Notes: a model not told the origin generated them from the letters alone. Positions 15,255-22,853 are shown, counted from the stretch's first letter. The stretch is DNA of 29,081 nucleotides from UMGS172 sp045587185 (GCA_045587185.1 JAZNBS010000037.1:1-29081); one strand, 5' to 3'. Translations and numbers: made by a program.

Positions 15255-15988
15255 GCCGATATACCTACGATTTTCACATTCACTCCTGTCTTTCACCTTG
15301 CGCCGATAATGATATGACCCCAAGTAATATTGCGGGGATGGCCACTTTGGCCGGAATTCAGATAATGGCGCTGACCGACCACAATACCGTTAAAAACTGT
15401 CCTGCCTTTTTTAAGGCGGCAAAAAGAAACGGCATCATTCCCATTGCGGGCATGGAACTGACCACCGCCGAGGATATCCACGCGGTATGTTTGTTTGAAA
15501 CGCTTGAGGAAGCCATGGTGTTCGGCGAGGAAATTGAAAAGCACAGGGTGTTGATAAAAAACCGAACCGATATTTTCGGTGACCAGTTGATAATGGATGA
15601 AGAGGATAACTTAATCGGTACAGATGAGTACCTCTTGTCCAATGCGACCGATATTTCGGTCGATAATGTGCTGAAACTGGTTGAGAGTTTCAACGGTGTT
15701 TGTTATCCCGCCCATGTTGACAGAACTTCAAACGGTATAATCGCAACACTGGGTGATTTTCCGCCTTATCCCGATTTTAATTGTGCCGAGTTTCACGACA
15801 AATCGAAAATTTCGGAATATTGTGAAAAACACAAGACATTGCAGACCAAACGGTTGCTTGTATCGTCGGATGCACACTATCTGTGGGACATACGCGATGC
15901 TGACTCTTACATCGAAATTGATGACGAGCCGTACTCAAGTGAACTTGTGAGGAAACGATTGTTTGAAATCTTGAGGTGTGGAAAGTGA
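15251..15988 (+). CDS. PHP-domain phosphoesterase
   Basis: The 245-residue protein has the four PHP metal motifs: HIHSCLSPC (H9, H11), TDHNT near residue 43, the E in GMELTT, PAHVDR, and SSDAHYL near the C-terminus. PHP proteins hydrolyse phosphate mono- or diesters with a trinuclear metal centre. A PHP gene next to a GHKL ATPase is a known companion of hydrogenase clusters such as the one in Thermotoga. A signalling role, for example removing phosphate from a protein or nucleotide, is inference. Start and stop overlap the flanking genes (ATGA at 15251, GTGA at 15985). Confidence 0.88.
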   Translation: MSRYTYDFHIHSCLSPCADNDMTPSNIAGMATLAGIQIMALTDHNTVKNCPAFFKAAKRNGIIPIAGMELTTAEDIHAVCLFETLEEAMVFGEEIEKHRVLIKNRTDIFGDQLIMDEEDNLIGTDEYLLSNATDISVDNVLKLVESFNGVCYPAHVDRTSNGIIATLGDFPPYPDFNCAEFHDKSKISEYCEKHKTLQTKRLLVSSDAHYLWDIRDADSYIEIDDEPYSSELVRKRLFEILRCGK

Positions 15989-16530
15989 AGGAACTGTCAC
16001 TAAACATTCTTGATATTGCCGAGAACTCGGTAAGAGCAGGAGCAAAATTAACCAAAATAATCATCGACGAAACCGATGATACCGTAACAGTGGCAATCTC
16101 GGATGACGGTTGCGGTATGACTGAGGAGATACTTCGCAACGTAACCGACCCGTTTTGTACCACAAGAACAACCCGTAAAGTAGGGCTTGGTATTCCGCTT
16201 TTAAAATTGGCGGCTGAGCAAACAGGGGGCAGGGTAGACATTGTGTCAAAGCATGAAGTTCAGTACCCCGATTCCCACGGCACCACTACCACGGCTCTGT
16301 TCTATAAAAATCACATAGATATGACTCCGTTAGGAGATATCACCGCCACCGTGGTGACCTTGATACAGTGCAATCCGCACATTGATTTTCTTTTTTGCCA
16401 CACAATGCCTGACAAACGGGTTGAGTTGGACACAAGAGAACTTCGCGAGGTGCTCGGTGACGTGCCGCTGAACACCGTTGACGTTATTATGTGGATAAAA
16501 GATAATCTCAACGAACAGTATGGCGAATAA
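15985..16530 (+). CDS. GHKL ATPase, histidine kinase-like
   Basis: The 181-residue protein has an N-terminal HATPase_c domain: N-box DIAENSVRAGA, G1 DDGCGM, and TTRTTRKVGLGIPLL as F/G2 region. A tail of about 70 residues ends in an acidic stretch. It has no dimerisation/phospho-acceptor helix and no sensor, so it must act on a partner protein. It is clearly different from the 140-residue ATPase at 13200. GTG 15985 is preferred (GAGGTG upstream, overlapping the PHP stop); GTG 15976 is an alternative. Confidence 0.83.
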   Translation: MKELSLNILDIAENSVRAGAKLTKIIIDETDDTVTVAISDDGCGMTEEILRNVTDPFCTTRTTRKVGLGIPLLKLAAEQTGGRVDIVSKHEVQYPDSHGTTTTALFYKNHIDMTPLGDITATVVTLIQCNPHIDFLFCHTMPDKRVELDTRELREVLGDVPLNTVDVIMWIKDNLNEQYGE

Positions 16531-16563
16531 ATTTGTAAATTATTTCAGAAAGGAAACGATAAT

Positions 16564-16923
16564 ATGAAATCATTGGCAGAACTCGCAGCAATCAGAGACA
16601 AAATGAAGGACAAGGTCGTTATCCGTGAAGGCTCTCAGGGAATCCGCGTTGTAGTCGGTATGGCTACTTGCGGTATCGCAGCAGGTGCTCGTCCCGTTCT
16701 TAACGCTTTTGTTGAGGAAGTAGCTTCGGCAGGCCTTTCCGATAAGGTTTCGGTCACCCAGACCGGATGCATCGGCATTTGCCAGTATGAGCCCGTCGTT
16801 GAAATCTATGAGGACGGCAAGGATAAGGTCACCTATGTTAAGATGACTCCCGAAAAAGCGGCCGAGATTGTCGAGAAGCATCTCAAGGGCGGCAAGGTCA
16901 TCACTGACTATATCATCAAGTAA
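16564..16923 (+). CDS. hndB: HndB-like ferredoxin-fold hydrogenase subunit
   Basis: The 119-residue protein belongs to the thioredoxin-like [2Fe-2S] group and is closest to HndB of NADP-reducing hydrogenases (VGMATCGIAAGAR, then TGCIGICQYEPVV). Cysteines are C36, C69 and C73. The fourth position, filled by Cys in NuoE-type domains, is V31 here, so cluster binding may need another residue or be lost. It directly precedes the flavin subunit (18-bp gap) and has AAAGGA before ATG 16564. Codon use returns to the high-expression pattern here, after six regulatory genes with ordinary usage. Confidence 0.87.
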   Translation: MKSLAELAAIRDKMKDKVVIREGSQGIRVVVGMATCGIAAGARPVLNAFVEEVASAGLSDKVSVTQTGCIGICQYEPVVEIYEDGKDKVTYVKMTPEKAAEIVEKHLKGGKVITDYIIK

Positions 16924-16941
16924 TTTTTAGGAGGTATAATT

Positions 16942-18765
16942 ATGATTCGTGCACAAGTTCTTATTTGTGGCGGTACAGGATGTACCTCTTCGGGAAGCGT
17001 TGCTATCCAGAAGGAATTCGAAGCACAGATTAACGCTAACGGTCTTTCCGAGGAAGTAAAGATTGTACAGACCGGTTGTTTCGGTCTTTGTGCTCTCGGT
17101 CCTGTCGTCATTGTTTATCCCGACGGCACTTTCTACAGCCGTGTTACTGAGGAGGATGTTAAGGAAATCGTTTCCGAGCATCTTCTCAAGGGCCGTCCCG
17201 TTGAGCGTCTCGTCTACACCGATACCGGTGACGCAGAGGAGACCGTTGAAAACGTTTCTCTTAACGATACCGCTTTCTACCGTTCTCAGAAGCGTGTAGC
17301 ACTCAGAAACTGCGGTGTTATCAACCCCGAAAATATCGATGAGTATATCGCTATGGACGGTTATCAGGCTCTCGGTAAGGTTTTGACCGAGATGACCCCC
17401 GATGACGTTATCAAGGAAATTCTTGCTTCCGGACTTCGCGGTCGTGGCGGCGGCGGATTCCCCACCGGTAAGAAGTGGGAGTTGGCCCGCAACCTCGTTC
17501 CCGATGCAGACCAGAAGTATGTTGCATGTAACGCCGACGAAGGTGACCCCGGTGCATTTATGGACCGTTCTGTTCTCGAAGGTGACCCCCATGCTTTGAT
17601 TGAGGCTATGGCTATTGCGGGTTATGCAATCGGAGCAAATCAAGGTTTCGTTTATGTCCGTGCAGAGTATCCTATCGCTGTACGCCGTCTTGAAATTGCT
17701 ATCAATCAGGCTCGTGAATACGGCCTTTTGGGCAAGGATATCTTCGGCACCGGTTTTGACTTTGATATGGACATCCGTTTGGGCGCAGGCGCATTCGTTT
17801 GCGGTGAAGAAACTGCCCTTATGACTTCTATTGAGGGTAAGCGCGGTGAACCCCGTCCCCGTCCTCCGTTTCCTGCAGCAAAGGGTCTTTTCGGCAAACC
17901 CACCGTATTGAACAACGTTGAGACCTATGCCAACATTCCTCAGATAATCCTTAAGGGTGCAGATTGGTTTGCATCCATGGGTACTGAGAGAAGCAAGGGC
18001 ACCAAGGTATTCGCACTTGGCGGTAAGATTAAGAATACCGGCCTTGTTGAAGTTCCTATGGGTACCACTCTCCGTCAGATTATCGAAGAAATCGGCGGCG
18101 GCATCCCCAACGGCAAGAAGTTCAAGGCAGCACAGACCGGCGGTCCTTCCGGCGGATGTATCCCTGCTCACCTTATCGACACCCCCATTGATTACGATAA
18201 CCTTATCGAAATCGGTTCTATGATGGGCTCCGGCGGTCTTATCGTTATGGGCGAGGATAGTTGTATGGTCGATATCGCAAAATTCTTCCTCGAGTTTACT
18301 GTTGACGAGTCCTGCGGTAAGTGTACACCCTGCCGTATCGGTACTAAGAGACTTCTCGAAATGCTTGACAACATCACCAAGGGTAAAGCAACTCTTGAAG
18401 ACCTCGACAGAATGGAAGAACTCTGCTACTATATTAAGAAGAACGCTCTCTGCGGTCTTGGACAGACTGCTCCTAACCCCGTTCTTTCTACTCTCCGTTA
18501 CTTCCGTGATGAGTATGTGGCTCACATTGTTGATAAGAAGTGTCCTGCAGGTGTATGTAAGGATCTCCTTACCTACTCCATCATTGCAGACAAGTGCTTC
18601 GGTTGCGGAATGTGTGCAAAGGCTTGTCCTGCAAATGCAATTTACAAGACCGATTACACCGCACCCGGCAAAAAACTTCCTGCTTTGGCTATTGACCCCA
18701 ACAAGTGTGTCAAGTGTGGCGCATGTATGGGCACCTGTAAGTTCAAGGCAATCATTAAAGGTTAA
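16942..18765 (+). CDS. hndC: flavin/NAD(P)-binding subunit of bifurcating hydrogenase (HydB/HndC, NuoF-like)
   Basis: The 607-residue subunit holds FMN and is the site where electrons from NAD(P)H are split or combined with ferredoxin. Domains in order: thioredoxin-like [2Fe-2S] (C9, C14, C46, C50), NuoF domain with FMN loop GLRGRGGGGFPTGKKW (about 158-173), an SLBB segment, the [4Fe-4S] motif ESCGKCTPCRIG, and two C-terminal ferredoxin clusters (CFGCGMCAKAC, CVKCGACMGTC). The C-terminal clusters separate HydB from plain NuoF. Shine-Dalgarno AGGAGG; hydA follows after 14 bp. Confidence 0.96.
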   Translation: MIRAQVLICGGTGCTSSGSVAIQKEFEAQINANGLSEEVKIVQTGCFGLCALGPVVIVYPDGTFYSRVTEEDVKEIVSEHLLKGRPVERLVYTDTGDAEETVENVSLNDTAFYRSQKRVALRNCGVINPENIDEYIAMDGYQALGKVLTEMTPDDVIKEILASGLRGRGGGGFPTGKKWELARNLVPDADQKYVACNADEGDPGAFMDRSVLEGDPHALIEAMAIAGYAIGANQGFVYVRAEYPIAVRRLEIAINQAREYGLLGKDIFGTGFDFDMDIRLGAGAFVCGEETALMTSIEGKRGEPRPRPPFPAAKGLFGKPTVLNNVETYANIPQIILKGADWFASMGTERSKGTKVFALGGKIKNTGLVEVPMGTTLRQIIEEIGGGIPNGKKFKAAQTGGPSGGCIPAHLIDTPIDYDNLIEIGSMMGSGGLIVMGEDSCMVDIAKFFLEFTVDESCGKCTPCRIGTKRLLEMLDNITKGKATLEDLDRMEELCYYIKKNALCGLGQTAPNPVLSTLRYFRDEYVAHIVDKKCPAGVCKDLLTYSIIADKCFGCGMCAKACPANAIYKTDYTAPGKKLPALAIDPNKCVKCGACMGTCKFKAIIKG

Positions 18766-18779
18766 GGAGGATACATACA

Positions 18780-20537
18780 ATGGCTAAGATGATAAACTTA
18801 AAAATCAACGGTATGGATGTCTCCGTACCTGCCGGCACTACCATTCTTGAAGCAGCAAGAGAAATCGGTGTTGAGATTCCTACCCTTTGCTTCATGAAGG
18901 AAATGAACGAGATTGGCGCTTGCCGTATCTGCGTTGTTGAGGCTAATGAAGGCCGTGGCTTCAGAATTGTTGCTTCCTGCGTATACCCCGTAACTGAGGG
19001 TATGGAGGTAAGAACCAACTCCAAGGCCGTTATCGAGTCCAGAAAGATGACTCTTGAACTTTTGCTCTCCACTCATGACAGAAAGTGTCTCTCGTGCGTA
19101 CGTTCGGGCAACTGTGAATTCCAGAAACTCTGTAACGACTACGGCATCGAGGACGAGGCTAAGTTCGACGGCGATAAGCCTGTATATGAACTCGACTACT
19201 CTTCTGCTCATATGATTCGTGACAACAACAAGTGCGTACTTTGCCGTCGCTGTGTTGCTGCTTGTCACGCTCAGCACGTTGGTGTTATCGGCGCTAACGA
19301 CCGTGGTATTGACACTAATGTTGCTTGCGCTTTCGAAAAGGGTCTCGGCGCTACAGGTTGCGTATCCTGCGGTCAGTGTATCGTAAACTGCCCGACCGGC
19401 GCTTTGACCGAGAAGGACGATACCGATAAGGTGTTTGACGCTATCAACGATCCTGAGAAGGTTGTTATTGTTCAGACTGCCCCTGCAGTACGTGCAGCTC
19501 TCGGTGAGGAGTTTGGTTTACCCATTGGTACCGGAGTTGAGGGTAAGATGGTTGCCGCTCTCCGTCGTTTGGGCTTTGACAAGGTGTTCGATACCGACGT
19601 TGCAGCCGACCTTACTATTATGGAAGAGGGAACCGAGTTCATCGACCGTGTAAAGAACGGTGGTGTTCTCCCCATGATCACTTCTTGCTCACCCGGTTGG
19701 ATTAACTTCTGCGAGATGTATCACCCCAATATGATTCCCAACCTTTCTTCTTGCAAGTCTCCTCAGCAGATGTTCGGTGCAGTTCTTAAGACCTACTATG
19801 CCGAGAAGAATGGCATTAAACCTGAGAATATCGTTTCTGTATCGGTTATGCCCTGTACTGCAAAGAAGTACGAGATTATGCGTGACGATGAGAATGCCGC
19901 AGGCGTTCCCGACCTTGACATCACCATTACCACCCGTGAACTTGCCCGTATGATTAAGAAGGCAAGAATTGAGTTCAATAAGCTCCCCGACGAGCAGTTT
20001 GACTCTCCCTTGGGCGAGGCAACAGGTGCAGGTGTTATCTTCGGCGCTACCGGCGGTGTTATGGAAGCAGCTCTTCGTACCGTTGCCGAAGTTCTCGAGG
20101 GTAAGACTATTGAGAATGTTGAGTATACTGCAGTCCGCGGTACCGAGGCTATCAAGGAGGCAACTGTCAACGTTGCAGGCATGGACGTTAACGTTTGTGT
20201 TGTCAGCGGTCTTGACGCTGCTCATAAGGTTCTCACTGCTGTCGAAAACGGCGAGAAAAATTACCACTTCATCGAGATTATGTGCTGTCCCGGTGGCTGT
20301 GTAAACGGCGGCGGTCAGCCCATCCAGCCTAATGCAGTCCGTCAGACTGTTGATATCAAGGCTTTGCGTGCAAAGGCTCTCTATGATTACGATGCAGGTA
20401 ACGCCAAGAGAAAGTCTCACGAAAGCCCTGTTGTCAAGGCTCTCTATGATGAGTATTTTGAGAAGCCCGGCAGCCACAAGGCTCACAAGATTCTCCACAC
20501 CTCTTATGTTGACCGTTCCAAGAACGTTATGAAATAA
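18780..20537 (+). CDS. hydA: catalytic [FeFe] hydrogenase subunit (HydA/HndD)
   Basis: This 585-residue subunit makes or uses H2 at the H-cluster. Domains in order: plant-type [2Fe-2S] (C37, C48, C51, C67), His-Cys [4Fe-4S] (H99, C103, C106, C112), two ferredoxin clusters (CVLCRRCVAAC, CVSCGQCIVNC), the H-cluster domain with L1 TSCSPGW, L2 MPCTAKKYE and L3 EIMCCPGGCVNGGGQP, then the small-subunit-like tail ending in LHTSYVDRSKNVMK. L1 has Ser where CpI has a second Cys, and a Cys appears in SCKSPQQ (see findings). Together with hndA, hndB and hndC it should form an NAD(P)H/ferredoxin-coupled hydrogenase. Maturases HydEFG are not in the window. Confidence 0.96.
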   Translation: MAKMINLKINGMDVSVPAGTTILEAAREIGVEIPTLCFMKEMNEIGACRICVVEANEGRGFRIVASCVYPVTEGMEVRTNSKAVIESRKMTLELLLSTHDRKCLSCVRSGNCEFQKLCNDYGIEDEAKFDGDKPVYELDYSSAHMIRDNNKCVLCRRCVAACHAQHVGVIGANDRGIDTNVACAFEKGLGATGCVSCGQCIVNCPTGALTEKDDTDKVFDAINDPEKVVIVQTAPAVRAALGEEFGLPIGTGVEGKMVAALRRLGFDKVFDTDVAADLTIMEEGTEFIDRVKNGGVLPMITSCSPGWINFCEMYHPNMIPNLSSCKSPQQMFGAVLKTYYAEKNGIKPENIVSVSVMPCTAKKYEIMRDDENAAGVPDLDITITTRELARMIKKARIEFNKLPDEQFDSPLGEATGAGVIFGATGGVMEAALRTVAEVLEGKTIENVEYTAVRGTEAIKEATVNVAGMDVNVCVVSGLDAAHKVLTAVENGEKNYHFIEIMCCPGGCVNGGGQPIQPNAVRQTVDIKALRAKALYDYDAGNAKRKSHESPVVKALYDEYFEKPGSHKAHKILHTSYVDRSKNVMK

Positions 20538-20562
20538 GTTGTTGTGAAAGCAAATTAAACAT

Positions 20563-20601
20563 AAAAGCCTCCGAGCGTCGCTCGGTGGCTTTTGTTGGTT
20601 T
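20563..20601 (+). terminator. terminator of the hydrogenase operon, probably bidirectional
   Basis: Stem AAAGCCTCCGAGC / GCTCGGTGGCTTT with a single T-T mismatch and a 3-base loop, followed by a T-rich tail on the plus strand. On the minus strand the stem ends in TTTT too and would stop the small convergent gene at 20629-20774. Confidence 0.88.
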
Positions 20602-20628
20602 TGGATTGGTGTGTTTAATACACACAAT

Positions 20629-20774
20629 TTATTTGTTTTGCAACTTCTCAAGAGATTCATCAATAATAACCTCAAGAAGGTTGTTAATACTGCGTTTTTG
20701 ATTTTCTGCTTTTTCTTGAGTCTTGCAATAACAGCAGACGGTAATCTCAAATCTACTTGCATTTTATTTGTCAT
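20629..20774 (-). pseudogene. ribbon-helix-helix (Arc/CopG-like) protein gene with a frameshift
   Basis: Read from ATG 20774, behind AGGTGG (5-bp spacing), the start MTNKMQVDLRLPSAVIARL is the beta-strand and first helix of a ribbon-helix-helix DNA-binding protein. The rest of the fold (RSINNLLEVIIDESLEKLQNK, then stop at 20629-20631) is in the -1 frame. The frames join at an A-rich run, AAGAAAAAG, near 20709-20717. One extra A would give a normal 48-residue protein. It may be a pseudogene, a homopolymer sequencing error, or a case of -1 frameshifting. Promoter and terminator around it look intact. No toxin gene is visible beside it. Confidence 0.7.
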
Positions 20775-20791
20775 AATACCACCTAACTACT

Positions 20792-20820
20792 ATTGTATAC
20801 CGCTTTTTTACATTTTGCAA
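20792..20820 (-). promoter_or_regulatory. candidate promoter of the ribbon-helix-helix gene
   Basis: On the minus strand, TTGCAA (20815-20820) and TACAAT (20792-20797) with 17-bp spacing, about 10 bp upstream of the likely transcript start before ATG 20774. Divergent from the trmO promoter at 20912. Confidence 0.5.
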
Positions 20821-20911
20821 GATACCACAGTGGGAAGGTTTTTGCTTGGGTGTTGGAATTAGTAATGAATCATTGGCTTGCGCAGAAGAAATAATAAAAA
20901 GAGATTGTTGC

Positions 20912-20940
20912 TTGTAAATTGTGTATAAATTCGATATAAT
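20912..20940 (+). promoter_or_regulatory. promoter of the trmO-like gene
   Basis: TTGTAA (20912-20917), 17-bp spacer, TATAAT (20935-20940). Start expected near 20947, about 19 nt before ATG 20966. Confidence 0.7.
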
Positions 20941-20965
20941 AAAGAAAAAACTAACGGAGCAGTTT

Positions 20966-21640
20966 ATGGAGCAAACTTTAAAGGTTATTGCAAAAATTCA
21001 CACAGTGCACAAGGAAAAGTTTGGCATCACACGTCAAAGCGGTATGTCAGAGTTTCCGGCAAAGATTGTCTTTGAACCAGAATACCGTGACCCAAATGCG
21101 GTGCGAGGACTTGACGGTTTTTCGCACATCTGGGTGTTATGGCAGTTTTCAAAGTCCAAGAGCGACAGGTGGCAACCCACCGTCCGTCCTCCAAGACTCG
21201 GCGGCAACAAACGTATGGGGGTATTTGCCACCCGTTCACCGTTCAGACCCAATTCGATAGGACTTTCATCTCTGAAACTCCAAAACGTTGAACTGACAGC
21301 CGATAAAGGTCCTGTTTTGCACGTCACGGGTGCCGACATTTTGGACGGTACACCGATTTACGACATTAAACCGTACATAGCATTTTGTGACAGTCATCCC
21401 GATGCCGTGTCGGGATTTTCAGAAGAATATAAGGAGTATAAATTGAGGGTAGAGTTGCCCAACACGGCCAACCTACCTGAAGACATTAAGCGAAATATCG
21501 TTGATTTATTGGCCTGCGACCCAAGACCGTCATATCAGAACGATGCAACACGGATTTACGGATTGGATGTGGCGGGGTACTCAATAAAGTTCACTGTTGA
21601 CGGTGAAGTTTTGACGGTGAGCGAAATTGTGAAAACCTAA
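20966..21640 (+). CDS. trmO: tRNA methyltransferase TrmO / TsaA-like protein
   Basis: The 224-residue protein has the TsaA/TrmO beta-barrel signature: HTVHKEKFGITRQSG, GLDGFSHIWVLWQF, RPPRLGGNKRMGVFATRSPFRPNSIGLS and DILDGTPIYDIKPYI. In E. coli, TrmO methylates N6 of t6A37 in tRNA-Thr using SAM. The C-terminal segment (EDIKRNIVDLLACDPRPSYQND) is the usual extension. The frame is open from 20921, but ATG 20966 has ACGGAG 7 bp before it and lies after the promoter. It is monocistronic, ending at a strong terminator. Confidence 0.9.
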   Translation: MEQTLKVIAKIHTVHKEKFGITRQSGMSEFPAKIVFEPEYRDPNAVRGLDGFSHIWVLWQFSKSKSDRWQPTVRPPRLGGNKRMGVFATRSPFRPNSIGLSSLKLQNVELTADKGPVLHVTGADILDGTPIYDIKPYIAFCDSHPDAVSGFSEEYKEYKLRVELPNTANLPEDIKRNIVDLLACDPRPSYQNDATRIYGLDVAGYSIKFTVDGEVLTVSEIVKT

Positions 21641-21657
21641 GCAAATTATAGTAAAAT

Positions 21658-21689
21658 AAAAACACCCGTTGGGAAACCAACGGGTGTTT
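21658..21689. terminator. bidirectional terminator between trmO and rplL
   Basis: Perfect 12-bp stem AACACCCGTTGG (21661-21672) / CCAACGGGTGTT (21677-21688) with tetraloop GAAA. The minus-strand side continues into a T-rich stretch, so it best serves rplL; on the plus strand three T residues follow. It lies between two convergent genes. Confidence 0.92.
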
Positions 21690-21709
21690 GAAGTCTAAAA
21701 AGCAATAAA

Positions 21710-22087
21710 TTACTTAAGCTCAACCTTTGCGCCAACTTCTTCGAGCTTCTTCTTGATGTCTTCAGCTTCTTCCTTAGCAACAGCCTCTTTGAGGGTCTTA
21801 GGAGCGCCGTCTACGAGACCCTTAGCCTCTGCAAGGCCAAGACCTGTGATCTCACGAACAGCCTTGATAACCTTGATTTTCTCTGCGCCAGCCTCTGCGA
21901 GAACAACGTCAAACTCGGTCTTCTCGTCAGCTGCGGGGCCTGCTGCTACTGCGGGGCCTGCTACTGCAACAGCTGCTGCTGCAGATACGCCAAACTCCTC
22001 TTCTACTGCGTGTACGAGCTCAGAAAGCTCAAGAACGGTAAGAGCTTTGATTTCTTCAATCATTGCTGCAATCTTCTCAGATGCCAT
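21710..22087 (-). CDS. rplL: 50S ribosomal protein L7/L12
   Basis: The 125-residue stalk protein has the N-terminal dimer helix (KIAAMIEEIKALTVLELSELV), the Ala/Gly/Pro hinge (AAAAVAVAGPAVAAGPA) and the C-terminal factor-binding domain (KIKVIKAVREITGLGLAEAKGLVDGAPKTLKE). The frame is open from TTG 22102, but that codon lies in the Shine-Dalgarno (GGAGGA); ATG 22087 is the start. It is cotranscribed with rplJ. Confidence 0.97.
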   Translation of the reverse strand: MASEKIAAMIEEIKALTVLELSELVHAVEEEFGVSAAAAVAVAGPAVAAGPAADEKTEFDVVLAEAGAEKIKVIKAVREITGLGLAEAKGLVDGAPKTLKEAVAKEEAEDIKKKLEEVGAKVELK

Positions 22088-22151
22088 TTTAATTTCCTCC
22101 AATAAAATAAATTTGATTTTGATTTTGTTTAATCTGAATTACGCACAGAAA

Positions 22152-22673
22152 TTACTCTGCTGCGGGTTCTGCTGCGCCTTCACCGTTTTTATCAACGATG
22201 GCCTGAATGACACGGGCAAATGCAGAAATAGGTGCATTGAATGCGTTGCAAACTGTTGCGAGAAGAATGTCTCTCGGGGGCAGTTTAGCAAGACTGTCGA
22301 TAGTTGCGAGGTCGATAACCTTTCCGTCAAGGAAGCCGGTCTTAACCTTGAAACTATCATTGGTTTCAGCGTATTTGCTGAGGATTCTTGCGGCAGCTAC
22401 GTGGTCGTCCGCGCTGGTGGCAAGAGCGGTAGCACCGTTAAGGAAGGGATCCATCTCACTAAGGTTGGAGCCTTCGATTGCGAGGTGGAGAAGGGTGTTC
22501 TTTACAACAGAGTACTGGACGCCGGCTTCACGGAGCTCTTTACGGAGCTTAGTGTCATCAGCAACCGAGATACCGGTGTAATCAACAATAACACCTGCAA
22601 CTGCGCCTTCAACCTTGGCCTTGATTTCAGCAACCTGCTGCTGTTTCTTTTCCAAAACTGACTGACTGGGCAA
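22152..22673 (-). CDS. rplJ: 50S ribosomal protein L10
   Basis: The 173-residue protein begins MPSQSVLEKKQQQVAEIKAK and has the L10 body (GVIVDYTGISVADDTKLRKELREAG, KNTLLHLAI). It anchors the L7/L12 dimers and, with them, represses its own operon through the leader. TTG 22673 is chosen because GGAGGTG lies 6 bp before it; the alternative GTG 22682 overlaps that Shine-Dalgarno. The tail is Ala/Glu-rich as is common in clostridial L10. Confidence 0.95.
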   Translation of the reverse strand: MPSQSVLEKKQQQVAEIKAKVEGAVAGVIVDYTGISVADDTKLRKELREAGVQYSVVKNTLLHLAIEGSNLSEMDPFLNGATALATSADDHVAAARILSKYAETNDSFKVKTGFLDGKVIDLATIDSLAKLPPRDILLATVCNAFNAPISAFARVIQAIVDKNGEGAAEPAAE

Positions 22674-22697
22674 AATATTCACCTCCGAAAAATGAAA

Positions 22698-22815
22698 AGT
22701 GCCTGTTCCAAAGACGGACAGGCACTAAAAAGGTCATAACAAAAGACGATTAAAGTGTTCATCCTCGGCAGGCAGACATTAGTCTTTACGCAAAGCACCT
22801 ACTGTCTTTGGAATT
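22698..22815 (-). ncRNA. L10 leader (autoregulatory mRNA leader of rplJL)
   Basis: The leader between promoter and rplJ contains a terminator-like hairpin (AGTGCCTGT at 22718-22726 on the complement, partner at 22698-22706) followed by TTTT. Ten bases in its loop (complement of 22706-22715) are perfectly complementary to a stretch at the transcript start (complement of 22804-22813). The long-range pair plus hairpin agree with the known L10 leader, to which L10(L12)4 binds. Confidence 0.82.
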
Positions 22816-22824
22816 AACAAAAGT

Positions 22825-22853
22825 ATACTACCACAACTGTGGAAGTTTGTCAA
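22825..22853 (-). promoter_or_regulatory. promoter of rplJ-rplL
   Basis: TTGACA (22848-22853 on the complement) and TAGTAT (22825-22830) with 17-bp spacing. Transcription would start near 22818, at the first base of the L10 leader pairing region. It separates rplJL from rplKA transcription. Confidence 0.75.

Noticed and set aside
16927..18780. Minus-strand open frame of 617 codons opposite hndC
   Set aside because: It arises from the strong codon bias of hndC; its Ser/Thr/Leu-rich translation has no domain and no start signal.
19689..20774. Minus-strand open frame of 361 codons opposite hydA
   Set aside because: Only its first 19 codons are meaningful (ribbon-helix-helix start); the rest runs through the terminator and is the shadow of hydA.
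20611..20862. Plus-strand open frame of 83 codons
   Set aside because: Antisense to the ribbon-helix-helix gene, with no ribosome binding site.
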